A stretch of 64,000 bases of DNA from Colwellia maritima (GCF_022669015.1 NZ_JAKKSL010000001.1:664059-728058), one strand, 5' to 3'. Counted from the first letter of the stretch, positions 17,333 through 27,896 are shown. Notes: generated by a model not told the origin, from the sequence alone. Made by a program: numbers and translations.

Positions 17333-17770
17333 ATGAGGAAAGTTAAAGGTATATTAACCGTTGCCCATGAAATAGATGTGCAATTTTACGATGTGGATGC
17401 TATGCGTGTTGTGTGGCATGGCAACTATGTTAAATATATTGAGGATGCTCGCTGCCAATTATTACGCAAATTTAATTACGATTATAACGATATGGAAGAC
17501 TCGGGTTATGTGTGGCCTATCGTTGATATGCGACTGAAATATGTACAATCAGCAGAATTTGGCAATAAAATTCGTGTTGAAGCAACGCGGTTGAATATGA
17601 AACACGATTAAAAATTTCTTATAGAATTTTTAATGCGGAAACAAATCAAATTTTAACAAAAGCCTATACTGTGCAAGTAGCGGTGAACATTGAAAGTAAT
17701 GAAATGCAATTTGAATCGACAATATTCTTTGGAAAAATTAGCACCCTTCTTAACTGATGTAAGCCAATAA
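17333..17770 (+). CDS. apeK: ApeK-like 4HBT thioesterase, frameshifted
   Basis: Hotdog-fold 4-hydroxybenzoyl-CoA-type thioesterase. The core IDVQFYDVDAMRVVWHGNYV then KYIEDARCQLLRKFNYDY contains the catalytic Asp of FYDVD. It leaves frame at ~17587 (true frame AVEYETRLKISYRIL) and returns near 17720 to end LEKLAPFLTDVSQ at 17770, two bases before the ATG of the next gene. ATG 17333 overlaps a TGA in another frame (TTATGAGG), so the lyase stop was probably coupled here; as sequenced, the two proteins read through as one. ApeK is thought to edit or release the polyene thioester. Confidence 0.72.
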
Positions 17771-17772
17771 TC

Positions 17773-18441
17773 ATGACACTATTATTGCGTATTTTATTGT
17801 TTGCACTATTTGTTTTCTCAGTAACACCATGGGCAAATGAAAGCAGTGAAATCCGCCATAATGAAAAAACAACCAGTATAAATAGTCACAGTGATAAGCA
17901 AACAGATATTGAATCAAATGTTCGGTTAGAACGTTTTCTTGCAAGGTTAAAAATAAAGCAGGGGATTGCGCGTTTTACTCAAAAAAAACATCTCAGCTTT
18001 CTTGCTAACCCCATAGTGTCAAAAGGCTTACTAAAAATTTATCAAAACAGCGTTATTTGGCACGTTCAATCACCTGTATTTTCCAAATTGGTGATTGTTG
18101 ATGACCAAATTTGGCAACTAACCGATAAAAATGCCTCTAATTACCAAGTAGTGGTAAGCCATGCCAGTGTAGAAACGTTAATACGTGCTGTATTTACGGG
18201 CGACATTAGCCAATCACAATGGCATAGTTCACTAGATGAAAAAAACTGCTTGCAGTTATCGCCAAACGATTTGATTTTATCACAAGCTATCACTCAGCTG
18301 AGTGTTTGTGTTGATGAAGACGAAGCACAGCGTTTTGTTAGCATTAAGGATGCACAGAATAATGTGACTGAAATTGAGTTGACGATAACCACTGAACTAC
18401 TTTCAGATGATGATATCCGTGAATTTGTCATCAATCCATAA
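17773..18441 (+). CDS. apeL: LolA-like periplasmic carrier (ApeL-like)
   Basis: 222 residues with a signal peptide (LLLRILLFALFVFSVTPWAN). A LolA-type beta-barrel sequence follows (RFLARLKIKQGIARFTQKKH, SKGLLKIYQNSVIWHVQSPV, SKLVIVDDQIWQ). By analogy with lipoprotein transport it would ferry the lipid-linked polyene through the periplasm. It begins two bases after apeK and overlaps the start of apeM. Confidence 0.83.
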   Translation: MTLLLRILLFALFVFSVTPWANESSEIRHNEKTTSINSHSDKQTDIESNVRLERFLARLKIKQGIARFTQKKHLSFLANPIVSKGLLKIYQNSVIWHVQSPVFSKLVIVDDQIWQLTDKNASNYQVVVSHASVETLIRAVFTGDISQSQWHSSLDEKNCLQLSPNDLILSQAITQLSVCVDEDEAQRFVSIKDAQNNVTEIELTITTELLSDDDIREFVINP

Positions 18442-20762
18442 ACTCTATATTTGGTTTGCGCAATGTCTAGTATTGGCATTGCTTTTGGTGTTCATCATCA
18501 TTGAAAAGCCGATCGTTTTTAATGCCAACTTAACTGCATTATTTTCTGTTAATCACGACAATCAATGGCAAGCAATCCAAAAAAAATAGAGTCAAACTTA
18601 ACAACCAGTCTGTTTTATCTTGTCGGTCATGCAGACCAAAGCAAGGCAATTAAAGCCGCAGAACAGTTAGTAACACAATTAGAAAATGTTGAAGGAATTG
18701 AAAATGTTTCCGCCCAATTAAAAAATGTGCCGACTCAGCAAAGCTTGATTGACAGTTATCTTGGTTTTGAACAACAGCTGCTAACCCCAGTATTTAGAGA
18801 CTATTTGATACAAGAGCAGAAGCAAATTTTTGATTTGCAATTTCAGTTGTTAAATCAACTAGGTGACCAAATTGTCGCTAAAACTATCGATAAAGATCCT
18901 ACCTTGGCCTTAGCTAATTTTTTAAATCGCTCACCTTTTCCTTCTAACAAGCTCACCATTACACCAGATGGCTATTTAACGTTGAGTTATCAAAATAGTC
19001 ACTATGTTTTGGTAACGATGAAAACGGCAGATGGGGCATTTAACCTCAATACGGTTAAAAGTATCGTTTCGCAACTTGATCATATATTTGAAGGTGTCAC
19101 TGTCGATAAAGCAATAGATTATATTCGCACAGGCGCCATTTTTTATAGTTATGAGGCAAGCGAACAAGCACAGTTTGAAATGACATGGCTAGGGGGATTG
19201 TCTGTGTTGGCAACCTTGTTACTTATTTATTTTGCCTACCGACGGTTTGTCACCTTATTTTGTACAGTTTTTCTTATTGCTATCAGTATTGTTTATGGAT
19301 TTTTAGGATTAAATTTATTTTTTGATGAAGTGAATGTTTTATCACTGGTGTTTGCTGTTACCTTAATTGGTATTGCGGCAGACTATAGTTTTCACAGTCT
19401 GACTGAGTTACAACATGTTTCGTCGGTTGCTGCCAAGCCATTAAAAAATATTACCTCATCATTGATTCTGAGCTTTGTCACAACAGCTTTGGGGTATTTG
19501 TTACTCGTTGTGGTGCCTATTGTAATTTTCAAGCAAATCGCGGTGTTTACTATTTTTGGCTTATTTGGCGCACTTATTACGGTGTTGTTAGTATTCCCTT
19601 ATTTGCATCAACGCGTTAATTTTCAACAGAATCAAAATAACTCGAAGAAACAGCAGAACAACCTATTTTTACTGCTCAATAAAAAACATCAAGCCATGTT
19701 GAAAAACTGGCAAGCTTATTCATTGTTCATATTGATTTTATTGTTAATATCAATTGCTATATTGTTTAATACACACTTTTCAGATGACGCGAAATCTTTT
19801 TACCAAGTACCTGAAAAATTAATGAAAAATGAACAAAAAGTAAAAAAAATGCTTGGCCAAAAATTAGATAATCAATACCTGCTGTTACGCGCGCCAACTC
19901 AACAAAAGTTACTCGAAAGTGAAGAAAAGGCAATAATCTTACTGAATGAATTACAAGCTAATAATGTATTCTCTAGTTATCAAGCGGTGGCAAGTGGTTG
20001 CCTTCTGTTAAACAGCAACGAAGCAATAATGACTTACTACACAGTGCCGAGCAACAAGGCCAATTCAGTGCGTTAAATAACATGCTTGGTCAACATCATG
20101 GTGTGGTGAAACCGACAGAGCAATATTTATTACCTAGCCAATGGTTTGATAGCCCAATAGGTAAAGTATTTAAGCCTTTATGGTGGCAGGATAACGGCTC
20201 TTTTTATTCAACCATTAAGTTTGCAGGCATTCGCGATGTAAAAACGTTATCGCATGTGCTTAGTGGGCTAGAAAATGTAACTTTTGTCGATAAACTTGCA
20301 GACACTGAAGCAGAATTAGGCACCTTTAGATTGGTACTTGCCACAATATTTATTGCCGCTTGTTTAGCCGGTTTGGCAATTTTTTATTTTCGTTATGGGT
20401 TTAAAAAAGCGTGTTATGGCGTTGCAGTACAAAGAAGTGCCTTTGCTATCGCATTGGCTATTAGCGCGATATCTCAAGGGAACTTAACCTTATTTAACCT
20501 GGCAGCAGGATTGGTTATTTTGGCTTTAGGACTTGATTATTCAATTTTTTATGCGGAACATGGGTTTTCTGTGTTGATTACAAAAACCACCCTAATGTCA
20601 GCTTTAAGTTCTATTTTTGTGTTTGCAGTATTAAGTTTTAGTTCGACCCCTGCTATAGCAAGCTTTGGAAAAACCGTATTCTTGGGAATAGTGATCACAT
20701 TCCTATTTGCTCCCATCATGACTAAAATTTCAGGAAAGAGAGGTTACAATGCCAGTAAATGA
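18407..20762 (+). CDS. apeM: MMPL/RND-family exporter (ApeM-like), two frameshifts
   Basis: Large membrane protein with an N-terminal helix (LYIWFAQCLVLALLLVFIII), a periplasmic domain and two blocks of membrane helices (WLGGLSVLATLLLIYFAY onward; LVLATIFIAACLAGLAIFYF onward), the RND superfamily layout. The first break, at ~18582, is an A8 run that would be in frame as A9 (QKKIESNLTT). The second is at ~20003, where the true frame reads WLPSVKQQRSN. Length when repaired is about 780 residues, normal for ApeM. It would move the aryl polyene or its lipid out of the inner membrane together with ApeL and ApeN. Confidence 0.83.
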
Positions 20763-22002
20763 ATCGTTTGATGTAATTGTCATTGGCGCAGGACCTTCGG
20801 GTGCCGTTGCTGCTAGTATTTTGGTTCAAAAAGGTTGGAAAGTACTTGTTATAGAAAAAGAAGAATTCCCTCGTTTTTCTATTGGTGAAAGCTTATTACC
20901 ACAATGTATGCAGTTTATTGAAGAAGCCAATATGCTAGATGCGGTGCAATCGCAAGCTGAAGCCCTCGGCTTTCAATACAAAGATGGTGCAGCTTTTTAT
21001 CGAAATGGCGAACATTCAAATTTCGATTTTAGCAAAAAGTTCAGTTCAGGAGCAGGTACAACGTTTCAAGTAAAACGCGCTAATTTTGATAAACTGCTTG
21101 CCGATAGAACCAAAGAATTAGGTGCAGATGTTCGTTATAAGCATGAAGTCACAGCGGTTGATTTTAACGACGCAGCAGCGATAGTTTCTGTGAAAAATGA
21201 AGCAGGCACTAGTCAATTCTTAGCAAAATTCATACTTGATGCCAGTGGCTATGGTCGTGTGCTTCCGAGATTATTATCATTAGAATTACCGAGTACTCTC
21301 TCTGACAGACGCGCTGTGTTTTGTCACTTAGAAGATGGCATATGCGATGAAAGCTATGATAGGGATAAAATACTAATAACAGTGCATCCTGAAATGGACG
21401 ATATTTGGTATTGGTTAATTCCCTTCTCAGATGGCACCGTAAGTTTTGGGGTAGTGGGTGATGTTAAATATTTTGACGAATCTCAAACAAACGAAGCAGT
21501 ATTTGATCACTTTTTAGCACAAGAGCCCTATTTAGCGAAGTTACTTAGTAAAGCCAAGAAAACAACACCAGTAAGATCCCTGCAAGGTTATTCATCTGAT
21601 GTTACCCAGTTATATGGTGACCGATTTGCTTTATTAGGTAATGCGGGAGAATTTTTAGATCCTGTTTTTTCGTCAGGGGTGACGATTGCAATGTACTCTG
21701 CATCATTAGCGGCTAATTTATTAGATAAACAATTGTTAGGTGAGGATGTTTCTTGGCAGGAAGAGTATGCGGATAATTTAAAAGCGGGTGTTGATGTTTT
21801 TAAACACTTTGTTATGTCTTGGTATGATACTGAATTACAGAATGTGATTTTTTTCCAGAAAGATGACAATGATGTTAAAGCCATGATTTGTTCTATTTTA
21901 GCAGGTTATGCATGGGATCAAGAAAACCCCTATGTTAATAAAACAGAGCGTAGGTCGGCGGCGTTAGTGGATATTTGCCAAGAAAGTGACGAAAATCAGT
22001 GA
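20749..22002 (+). CDS. FAD-dependent monooxygenase, tryptophan-halogenase-like
   Basis: 417 residues. FAD-binding Rossmann motif VIVIGAGPSGAVAASIL, then GESLLPQC and the second FAD motif FALLGNAGEFLDPVFSSGV. The motif W-Y-W-L-I-P at residues 220-225 fits the WxWxIP signature of flavin-dependent halogenases. Members of this family are regular partners in aryl polyene clusters, and xanthomonadins and some flexirubins are halogenated, so ring halogenation or hydroxylation is plausible. The start ATG 20749 overlaps apeM, and the stop overlaps the next ATG (TGATG). The frame is intact. Confidence 0.82.
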   Translation: MPVNESFDVIVIGAGPSGAVAASILVQKGWKVLVIEKEEFPRFSIGESLLPQCMQFIEEANMLDAVQSQAEALGFQYKDGAAFYRNGEHSNFDFSKKFSSGAGTTFQVKRANFDKLLADRTKELGADVRYKHEVTAVDFNDAAAIVSVKNEAGTSQFLAKFILDASGYGRVLPRLLSLELPSTLSDRRAVFCHLEDGICDESYDRDKILITVHPEMDDIWYWLIPFSDGTVSFGVVGDVKYFDESQTNEAVFDHFLAQEPYLAKLLSKAKKTTPVRSLQGYSSDVTQLYGDRFALLGNAGEFLDPVFSSGVTIAMYSASLAANLLDKQLLGEDVSWQEEYADNLKAGVDVFKHFVMSWYDTELQNVIFFQKDDNDVKAMICSILAGYAWDQENPYVNKTERRSAALVDICQESDENQ

Positions 22003-22562
22003 TGTTTTTGTTGAATGTTTGCCGTTGGGCTGTATTAATAATAACGTTTGCTAGTATGCTTTCGTGTTCTTCAACTTATATTAATGCGCAAAACCAGTCG
22101 TTTTATCAGCTGCAAGCATTACCAAGATCATTACAAAATAAAGTTTTTTTAGAAACCTTAACGTTTCAACAAGACGAACAGCGTACGTTACTCACGCAAA
22201 TAGAAACCAGTGAGCAAAGCTTGAGCTTAGGTGCTATGACCTTTAGCGGCCTACCTATTATTCAAGCAAAATGGCATAGTAGAGAAGGATTAGTGGGCTT
22301 TTCGAGTATGGCATTCGATAAAAGCATGATAATGCGTATAATACGAGATATTCAGTTAGTTAAATGGCCTGAAGAATCGATTAACGCAGGACTTTTGCCA
22401 AATTATCGTTTGCATACTATCCAAACCAGTGCCAATGAACGGGTAAGAGAAATACGAGATTCAGAGCAAACTATTGTTAAAGTTACCTATTTAGAAAACA
22501 AAATAATCTTAATAAATGCGATTGAGCATTATCAATTAACGATCGAGCAAGTTAATGAATAA
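22002..22562 (+). CDS. apeN: DUF3261 lipoprotein (ApeN-like)
   Basis: 186 residues from ATG 22002. Signal peptide with lipobox (FASMLSCSS). The DUF3261 body includes LLTQIETSEQSLSLGAMTFS and GLPIIQAKWHS. It is a predicted outer-membrane lipoprotein that would receive the polyene lipid from the LolA-like carrier. It overlaps the next gene at ATGAATAA. Family placement is by context and motif. Confidence 0.8.
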   Translation: MFLLNVCRWAVLIITFASMLSCSSTYINAQNQSFYQLQALPRSLQNKVFLETLTFQQDEQRTLLTQIETSEQSLSLGAMTFSGLPIIQAKWHSREGLVGFSSMAFDKSMIMRIIRDIQLVKWPEESINAGLLPNYRLHTIQTSANERVREIRDSEQTIVKVTYLENKIILINAIEHYQLTIEQVNE

Positions 22563-23745
22563 AACCAATTCTCTTGATATTTATTTAAGTGACTTCGCCT
22601 TAGTCAATCCGCTAGGCAGTAACTTAAAAGACATTAAACAAAATATGTTGTTAGGTAAACGCAGTGGGCTTATTAAAAACACATCGCTTCCTAATGATGA
22701 AGCCCTATTTGTGGGGGCTGTGGTAGATAAACTACCCATACTTACGGATAAAGCTAAACACTTTAACACACGTAATAATCAATTAGCTAAACTTGCTTTG
22801 CAGTCGCTTGAAGAAGAAGTGAGGGATCTAAAAACAACGCTATCTTCTGACCGAATAGGGGTCATTGTCGGTACCAGTACTTCTGGCATTTATGAAGGTG
22901 AAAATGCGGTAAAAGGCGAATTAGAAACAGGACATTTTCCTGATGATTATGATTACCGTATGCAAGAAATGTTTAATTTAGCAGAATTTATTGCAGATGA
23001 CTTAGGAATTGAAGGTCCTGCTTTTACAATTTCAACAGCATGTTCTTCAAGTGCTAAAGCCTTTGTTACAGCAAAAGAATTGATTCATTCTGGTGTTATT
23101 GATGCTGCCATAGTCGGCGGCGTTGATGCTTTATGTGGTATGACAGTAAATGGTTTTGCCGCACTTGACTCAACGTCTAGTGGTATATGTCAGCCATCAA
23201 GTATAAACCGAGATGGTATTAATCTAGGTGAAGCCGCTGCCTTGTGTGTTTTAAGAAAAGATAAAGGCAGTATAAAACTGTTAGGCTGTGGTGAATCAAG
23301 TGATGCTCATCATATGTCAGCGCCTCACCCTGAAGGTGAAGGGGCAATTATGGCAATGCGTAAAGCCGTTGAAAGTGCGGGTATTCAACCAGATGATGTT
23401 GATTACATTAACTTACATGGTACAGCAACCCCGAAAAATGATGCGATGGAAGCAATTGCCGTTAAAGCACTCTTTGGTAGCGATACACCCTGTAGCTCAG
23501 TAAAAGGGATGATAGGTCATACGTTAGGCGCAGCAGGCGCAACGGAAATTGGCTTATGTTGGCTGATGATGCAAGATAATAATTTACACTTTATCCCCCA
23601 TTGTTGGGATGATGCTAAAGACCCTTCATTGGCAGAAATAGCATTGACACAGATAGGTCAACAGAGTACAAAGCCGTTTAAATATTGTTTATCAAACTCA
23701 TTTGCCTTTGGCGGCAATAATGTCAGTATTATCATTGGAGCCTAA
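22555..23745 (+). CDS. apeO: beta-ketoacyl-ACP synthase (ApeO-like)
   Basis: 396 residues, FabF-like thiolase fold. Catalytic Cys163 in ISTACSSSAKAF, first His in NLHGTATPKNDAMEA, second His in GMIGHTLGAAGATE: a complete Cys-His-His triad, so it should condense. In aryl polyene synthesis ApeO is the main elongating ketosynthase, paired with the chain-length factor ApeC, which is not in this window and probably lies upstream. The frame is intact. Confidence 0.88.
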   Translation: MNKTNSLDIYLSDFALVNPLGSNLKDIKQNMLLGKRSGLIKNTSLPNDEALFVGAVVDKLPILTDKAKHFNTRNNQLAKLALQSLEEEVRDLKTTLSSDRIGVIVGTSTSGIYEGENAVKGELETGHFPDDYDYRMQEMFNLAEFIADDLGIEGPAFTISTACSSSAKAFVTAKELIHSGVIDAAIVGGVDALCGMTVNGFAALDSTSSGICQPSSINRDGINLGEAAALCVLRKDKGSIKLLGCGESSDAHHMSAPHPEGEGAIMAMRKAVESAGIQPDDVDYINLHGTATPKNDAMEAIAVKALFGSDTPCSSVKGMIGHTLGAAGATEIGLCWLMMQDNNLHFIPHCWDDAKDPSLAEIALTQIGQQSTKPFKYCLSNSFAFGGNNVSIIIGA

Positions 23746-23746
23746 T

Positions 23747-24232
23747 ATGACAAACCTTTCTACGGCGAAACAAGGTATGACAAAATTTACCATAGAGCAG
23801 GTACTACCTCACGATCATCCGATGATATTACTTGATTCATTAGTTGAGTACGATGATAACAGCGCGACTTGTTGTCAGCTAATTACAGAGCAAAGTTTGC
23901 TGTTTGATACCGCACTACAAGGTATACCCGCCTATGTTGGTATAGAGTATATGGCACAAAGTATTGCCGCTTACGCAAACGCAAATGAATTGGTAAATAA
24001 CCGACCTGTAGAGATCGGCTTCTTAGTGAGTACGCGTAAGTATAAATGTGACTATTCCATTTTTAAGTTAGGTATGGCTTTACAAATAAAGGTAAAGCTA
24101 CTCTATAAAGATGAATCGGGGTTAAGTGCCTTTGATTGTGCTATATTCATTAATGAACAAGAGGTGGCTTCGGCACGGGTGAATGTATTTCAACCCGAAA
24201 ATCCCGCAGAATTTTTAGCTGAGCAGTTATAA
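23747..24232 (+). CDS. apeP: ApeP-like hotdog dehydratase
   Basis: 161 residues from ATG 23747, one base after the apeO stop and with GGAG before it. A longer in-frame start at 23702 lies inside apeO. The hotdog dehydratase sequence EQVLPHDHPMILLDSLVEY then YVGIEYMAQSIAAYANAN matches ApeP, including the conserved His and Glu of the family. It partners ApeI in dehydrating 3-hydroxyacyl-ACP. In most clusters a FabG (ApeQ) follows directly; here it is missing from this spot and found at 41672. Confidence 0.85.
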   Translation: MTNLSTAKQGMTKFTIEQVLPHDHPMILLDSLVEYDDNSATCCQLITEQSLLFDTALQGIPAYVGIEYMAQSIAAYANANELVNNRPVEIGFLVSTRKYKCDYSIFKLGMALQIKVKLLYKDESGLSAFDCAIFINEQEVASARVNVFQPENPAEFLAEQL

Positions 24233-24286
24233 ATAGCTCAAGTTTAACGTGATTAAATTTAATTTCCTAAGAGGCTTATTGTACAA

Positions 24287-25513
24287 ATGAGACGTGTTGT
24301 TGTAACAGGAATGTCGGCTATAACGGCATTAGGACATAATTGGCAAGATTTCGAAAATAACTTACGAAAAAAGAATAATGCCATTCAAATTGATGAAAAA
24401 CTAAAAAGCATCGAAGGGTTAAATACTCACTTGTCGGCGCCTATTTTAGATTTTACTAAACCTGCGCATTATAGCCGAAAACAAGTTCGTTCAATGGGGC
24501 GCGTTGCGTTAATGGCCACGCGTGCGACTGAAGTTGCCCTTGAAGATGCCGATTTATTAGGGGGCGAGTTTTTTAAATCAGGACGAATGGGGGTAGCTTA
24601 CGGCTCATCAACTGGTTCAACCGACCCTATTATGGCCTTTGGCGACCTGCTAAAATCAGGCAACATGCAAGGGGTTACCGCAACCAGTTATATTCGCATG
24701 ATGAGCCACACTACCGCCGTTAACATTGGGGTGTTTTTTGGCATATCAGGCCGTGTTTACACCACAAGCTCTGCGTGTACTTCAGCTTCTCAAGCCATAG
24801 GCTATGCTTACGAGGCGATAAAATTTGGCAAACAAGATATTATGATTGGCGGCGGAGGAGAAGAACTTTGCCCAAGTGAAGTTGCTGTTTTTGATACCCT
24901 TTACGCTACCTCAACAAAAAATTCTCAACCGAAAGAAACACCTCGCCCTTTTGATAAGGATCGTGATGGTTTGGTCATTGGTGAAGGAGCCGGCACACTG
25001 ATTCTTGAAGAATATGAACATGCGGTTGCCAGAGGTGCTCACATTTATGCTGAAATAGTGGGTTACGGCACAAATTCAGATGGAGTACATGTAACACAAC
25101 CGACTAAGGAAACTATGGCTAAAGCAATTACCGAAGCCATGAATGATGCTAACGTAAGTGCTGAAGATATTGGTTACGTTAATGCCCATGGTACCGCAAC
25201 AGACAGGGGGGATATTGCCGAAACTCATGCAACGGCAATGGCTGTATCAAGTCATACCCCTATTAGTTCGTTAAAAAGTTACTTAGGTCATACCTTAGGT
25301 GCTTGCGGAGCGATAGAATCTTGGGCATGTATTTCAATGATGAACAACGGTTGGTTTTTACCCACTATCAACCTAAGTAATATTGATCCAGAATGTGCTG
25401 AACTCGATTATATTACCGGTGATGGTCGCACGATTGATACGCAATATGTGATGAGCAACAACTTTGCCTTTGGCGGCATAAATACATCAATAATATTCAA
25501 ACGAATGGATTAA
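24287..25513 (+). CDS. apeR: beta-ketoacyl-ACP synthase (ApeR-like)
   Basis: 408 residues, FabF family. Catalytic Cys164 in TTSSACTSASQAIGYAYEAI, His in NAHGTATDRGDIAETHA and His in SYLGHTLGACGA. ApeR is the second ketosynthase of aryl polyene clusters, thought to start the chain by condensing the aryl starter with malonyl-ACP. It is 54 bases after apeP with no intervening ketoreductase gene. The frame is intact. Confidence 0.87.
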   Translation: MRRVVVTGMSAITALGHNWQDFENNLRKKNNAIQIDEKLKSIEGLNTHLSAPILDFTKPAHYSRKQVRSMGRVALMATRATEVALEDADLLGGEFFKSGRMGVAYGSSTGSTDPIMAFGDLLKSGNMQGVTATSYIRMMSHTTAVNIGVFFGISGRVYTTSSACTSASQAIGYAYEAIKFGKQDIMIGGGGEELCPSEVAVFDTLYATSTKNSQPKETPRPFDKDRDGLVIGEGAGTLILEEYEHAVARGAHIYAEIVGYGTNSDGVHVTQPTKETMAKAITEAMNDANVSAEDIGYVNAHGTATDRGDIAETHATAMAVSSHTPISSLKSYLGHTLGACGAIESWACISMMNNGWFLPTINLSNIDPECAELDYITGDGRTIDTQYVMSNNFAFGGINTSIIFKRMD

Positions 25514-25517
25514 TCAA

Positions 25518-26232
25518 TTGAAAAATGTTTTAGCACAAGCTCATGTGCCTGAATCTAGTTTTGGTAAGTGGTTTTTACGTAGTAATACTTGGACCAATTA
25601 CGTGCTTGAAGTTGCCATGGACGATTTAACCTTGCCTTGTTGAATAACGATACTGCAACCTATAACGTTATTGCGGATGTAGGTGTAGGTTATGGACGCT
25701 CACTTAAAAAGTTAAATGATCGATTCAATCCAAATAAACTTATTGCCATCGACATTGATCCCGAGATGATTGAGGCAACCAAAAAAGAAGTTGAAATAGC
25801 GCAATTACATAATGTTGACTACGTTTGTTGTTCAAGCTCAATGATAAATTTGGAAGACAATTCAGTTGATATGTTACTCTGTCATCAAACATTTCATCAT
25901 TTAATCTATCAAGAACAAGCCATCAGCGAGTTTTTTCGTATATTAAAACCAGGTGGGGTTTTATTGTTTGCTGAGTCAACAAAACGCTATATTCACTCAT
26001 TTATCATTAAGTTATTGTTTCGTCATCCAATGAAAGTACAAAAAACAGCAAGTGAATATTTAGCCTTAGTGCGTGACGCGGGTTTAATGTACCTGATGAT
26101 AAAATATCTTATCCCTTTTTATGGTGGAGTCGGGAAGATCTCGCCATAAAAGAAAACTGGTTTGGTATAGCACCACCAAAGGATAGAGAAGAAACGCTGA
26201 TAAACCTTATTGCACAAAAACCAAGTGTATAA
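25518..26232 (+). CDS. class I SAM-dependent methyltransferase, two frameshifts
   Basis: TTG at 25518 opens LKNVLAQAHVPESSFGKWFL then RSNTWTNYVLEVAMDDL, which breaks at ~25635. The middle frame has the SAM motifs VIADVGVGYGRS (motif I), LIAIDIDPEM (motif II), VDMLLCHQTFHH and RILKPGGVLLFAEST. A second break at ~26120 (T5 run) leads to WWSREDLAIKENWFGIAPP and the stop at 26232. Repaired length is about 238 residues. It would methylate the pigment head group, as in other aryl polyene clusters (ApeB-type role), but the target is not certain. Confidence 0.75.
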
Positions 26233-26278
26233 TTAAATAGGTAAATGTCGAAAGCTGATAGAAAATAAATCGACCATA

Positions 26279-26332
26279 TTGCTACAATAATAGCAAATAT
26301 CTTGCTTTATAACCTATATTTGCTACAATAAT
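26279..26332. promoter_or_regulatory. hipBA operator: palindrome plus second half-copy
   Basis: TTGCTA-CAATAA-TAGCAA at 26279-26296 is a perfect 6-bp inverted repeat, and TTGCTACAATAAT recurs at 26320-26332, ending 11 bases before the region of the hipB start. This is the expected form of a HipB autoregulatory operator (paired palindromes just upstream of hipB). Confidence 0.65.
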
Positions 26333-26343
26333 GACCAATTTAA

Positions 26344-26631
26344 GTGAGTGAACTTATTATGTTGTCATTACTTTCCCCTTTTGAACTCCAATTAGAGCTT
26401 AGCCATTTTGTGAAAGCAACTCGTCAAGCTAAAGGATATAGTGTTCGATCTTTCTCAGAAAAAACAGGCGTACCTAATAGCACTATTCGAAAATTTGAAA
26501 ATACGGGAGAGGTGTCTTTGCGACAATTTTTAATGATGTATGCTGCGTTAGGTAAGTTATCTGATTTACAAAAACTCACCCAAAAAATAGATATGCCAAA
26601 GAGTATTGATGAAGTGATCAAAAATGCTTAA
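26344..26631 (+). CDS. hipB: HipB-like antitoxin, XRE-family repressor
   Basis: 95 residues with one helix-turn-helix of the lambda Cro type (ATRQAKGYSVRSFSEKTGVP then NSTIRKFENTGE). It overlaps the downstream hipA gene by 8 bases, the usual antitoxin-toxin coupling. It would bind the palindrome upstream and neutralise HipA. The actual start may be the downstream ATG at 26359, since the ORF begins at GTG 26344. Confidence 0.82.
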   Translation: MSELIMLSLLSPFELQLELSHFVKATRQAKGYSVRSFSEKTGVPNSTIRKFENTGEVSLRQFLMMYAALGKLSDLQKLTQKIDMPKSIDEVIKNA

Positions 26632-27861
26632 AGATAAACTTATCGTCAAACGACGACTTGCTAATGGAAGCACAATTTCTGTTGGCGAACTCGCTGAAAA
26701 TAATACGGGTATATATTTTCAGTATGATGAACACTACTTGGCAAAATACTCAAACATTGCCCCATTTACTTTAGACGAGTCCACAAGACTGCAACTGGCT
26801 CCATCTACCCCACACAAAAAATTACACGGTGTATTTGCTGATAGTTTGCCAGACGGATGGGGACTTTACTTAATGGACCGAATTTTTAGACAAAGAGGGT
26901 ATGATCCTAAAACTGTCTCTCAACTAGAAAGACTTGCCTTTATTGGAGATAATTGTCTAGGTGCCTTATATTACTACCATCTACCAATTTTGACGATATC
27001 AAAAAGCAGGACGATATTTCAATACAGGAACTTGGTAAGCAGGCAGTAGAAGAGTTTGAAGGAACTGAAAGTGCGTTAATTGACCATTTAATGGATACAG
27101 CCGGCTCTGGTGGAGCAAGACCTAAAATAAATGCCATATTGTTGTCAGATGGATCATATTCTACTAAGCGAGGAGTAAGTGGTACGCCTTGTTTGATAAA
27201 ACTCACTTCAGATAATTTTTACTTAAAACATGAAGAAAGCCTTGTTGAATTCTGTTGTATGACATTAGCAAACAGGTGTGGTATTGAAACTGCAAAGTTT
27301 GAGTTATTGAATGGAAATGAAGATAGATTTTGGTTACGCCAAAATAGATTTGATTGCGTAGGTACCAAAGGAAGGCTTCATATGATATCCGCCAGTGGCC
27401 TTCTTGACGCTTCGTTTCGCGAACCTTCACTTGATTACGTTGACCTTGTTAAAGCAACACGCGCTATGTGTGGAGTGAAAGATGCAAAAAACCTTATTCA
27501 ACGAGCGCTTTTTAATTACCTGATCTGTAATCAAGACGATCATGCAAAGAATTTTTCTTATCTATGTGATGACTTTAATAATTGGAAGTTGTCACCATTT
27601 TATGATGTTGTTTATTCCCCTACACCTTTTGGTGAGCATATGACCTCATTTAATGGGGATGGTATTGCCCCAAAAAAATCCTCATTAGCTTTAATGGCGA
27701 AACATGCGGGCATAAACCCAAAAGAAACAGTAATCATGGTTGAAGAAATTATGGATCAACTGACTCATGCCAAATCATTATTTCAGAGTGTAGGGGTGTC
27801 ACAGTCCACGATTAGTACTATTACAAAAACTATTGGCGAAAAGTGGTTACAATTAAACTGA
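26624..27861 (+). CDS. hipA: HipA-like serine/threonine kinase toxin, frameshifted
   Basis: The N-terminal subdomain (VKRRLANGSTISVGELAENN, LHGVFADSLPDGWGLYLMDR) is in one frame, which breaks at ~26973. The rest continues YYYPSTNFDDIKKQDD, with the kinase-core blocks GSGGARPKINAILLSDG (P-loop-like), FDCVGTKGRLHMIS, NYLICNQDDHAKNFSYL (catalytic Asp) and LSPFYDVVYSP (metal-binding Asp). One added C at the break (TACTACC to TACTACCC) restores a HipA of normal length. HipA kinases phosphorylate glutamyl-tRNA synthetase or related targets and arrest growth. If the break is real, the toxin is dead. Confidence 0.83.
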
Positions 27862-27896
27862 AAAAATGGATAGAAAAAAGCAATGATCAAGTAGCT

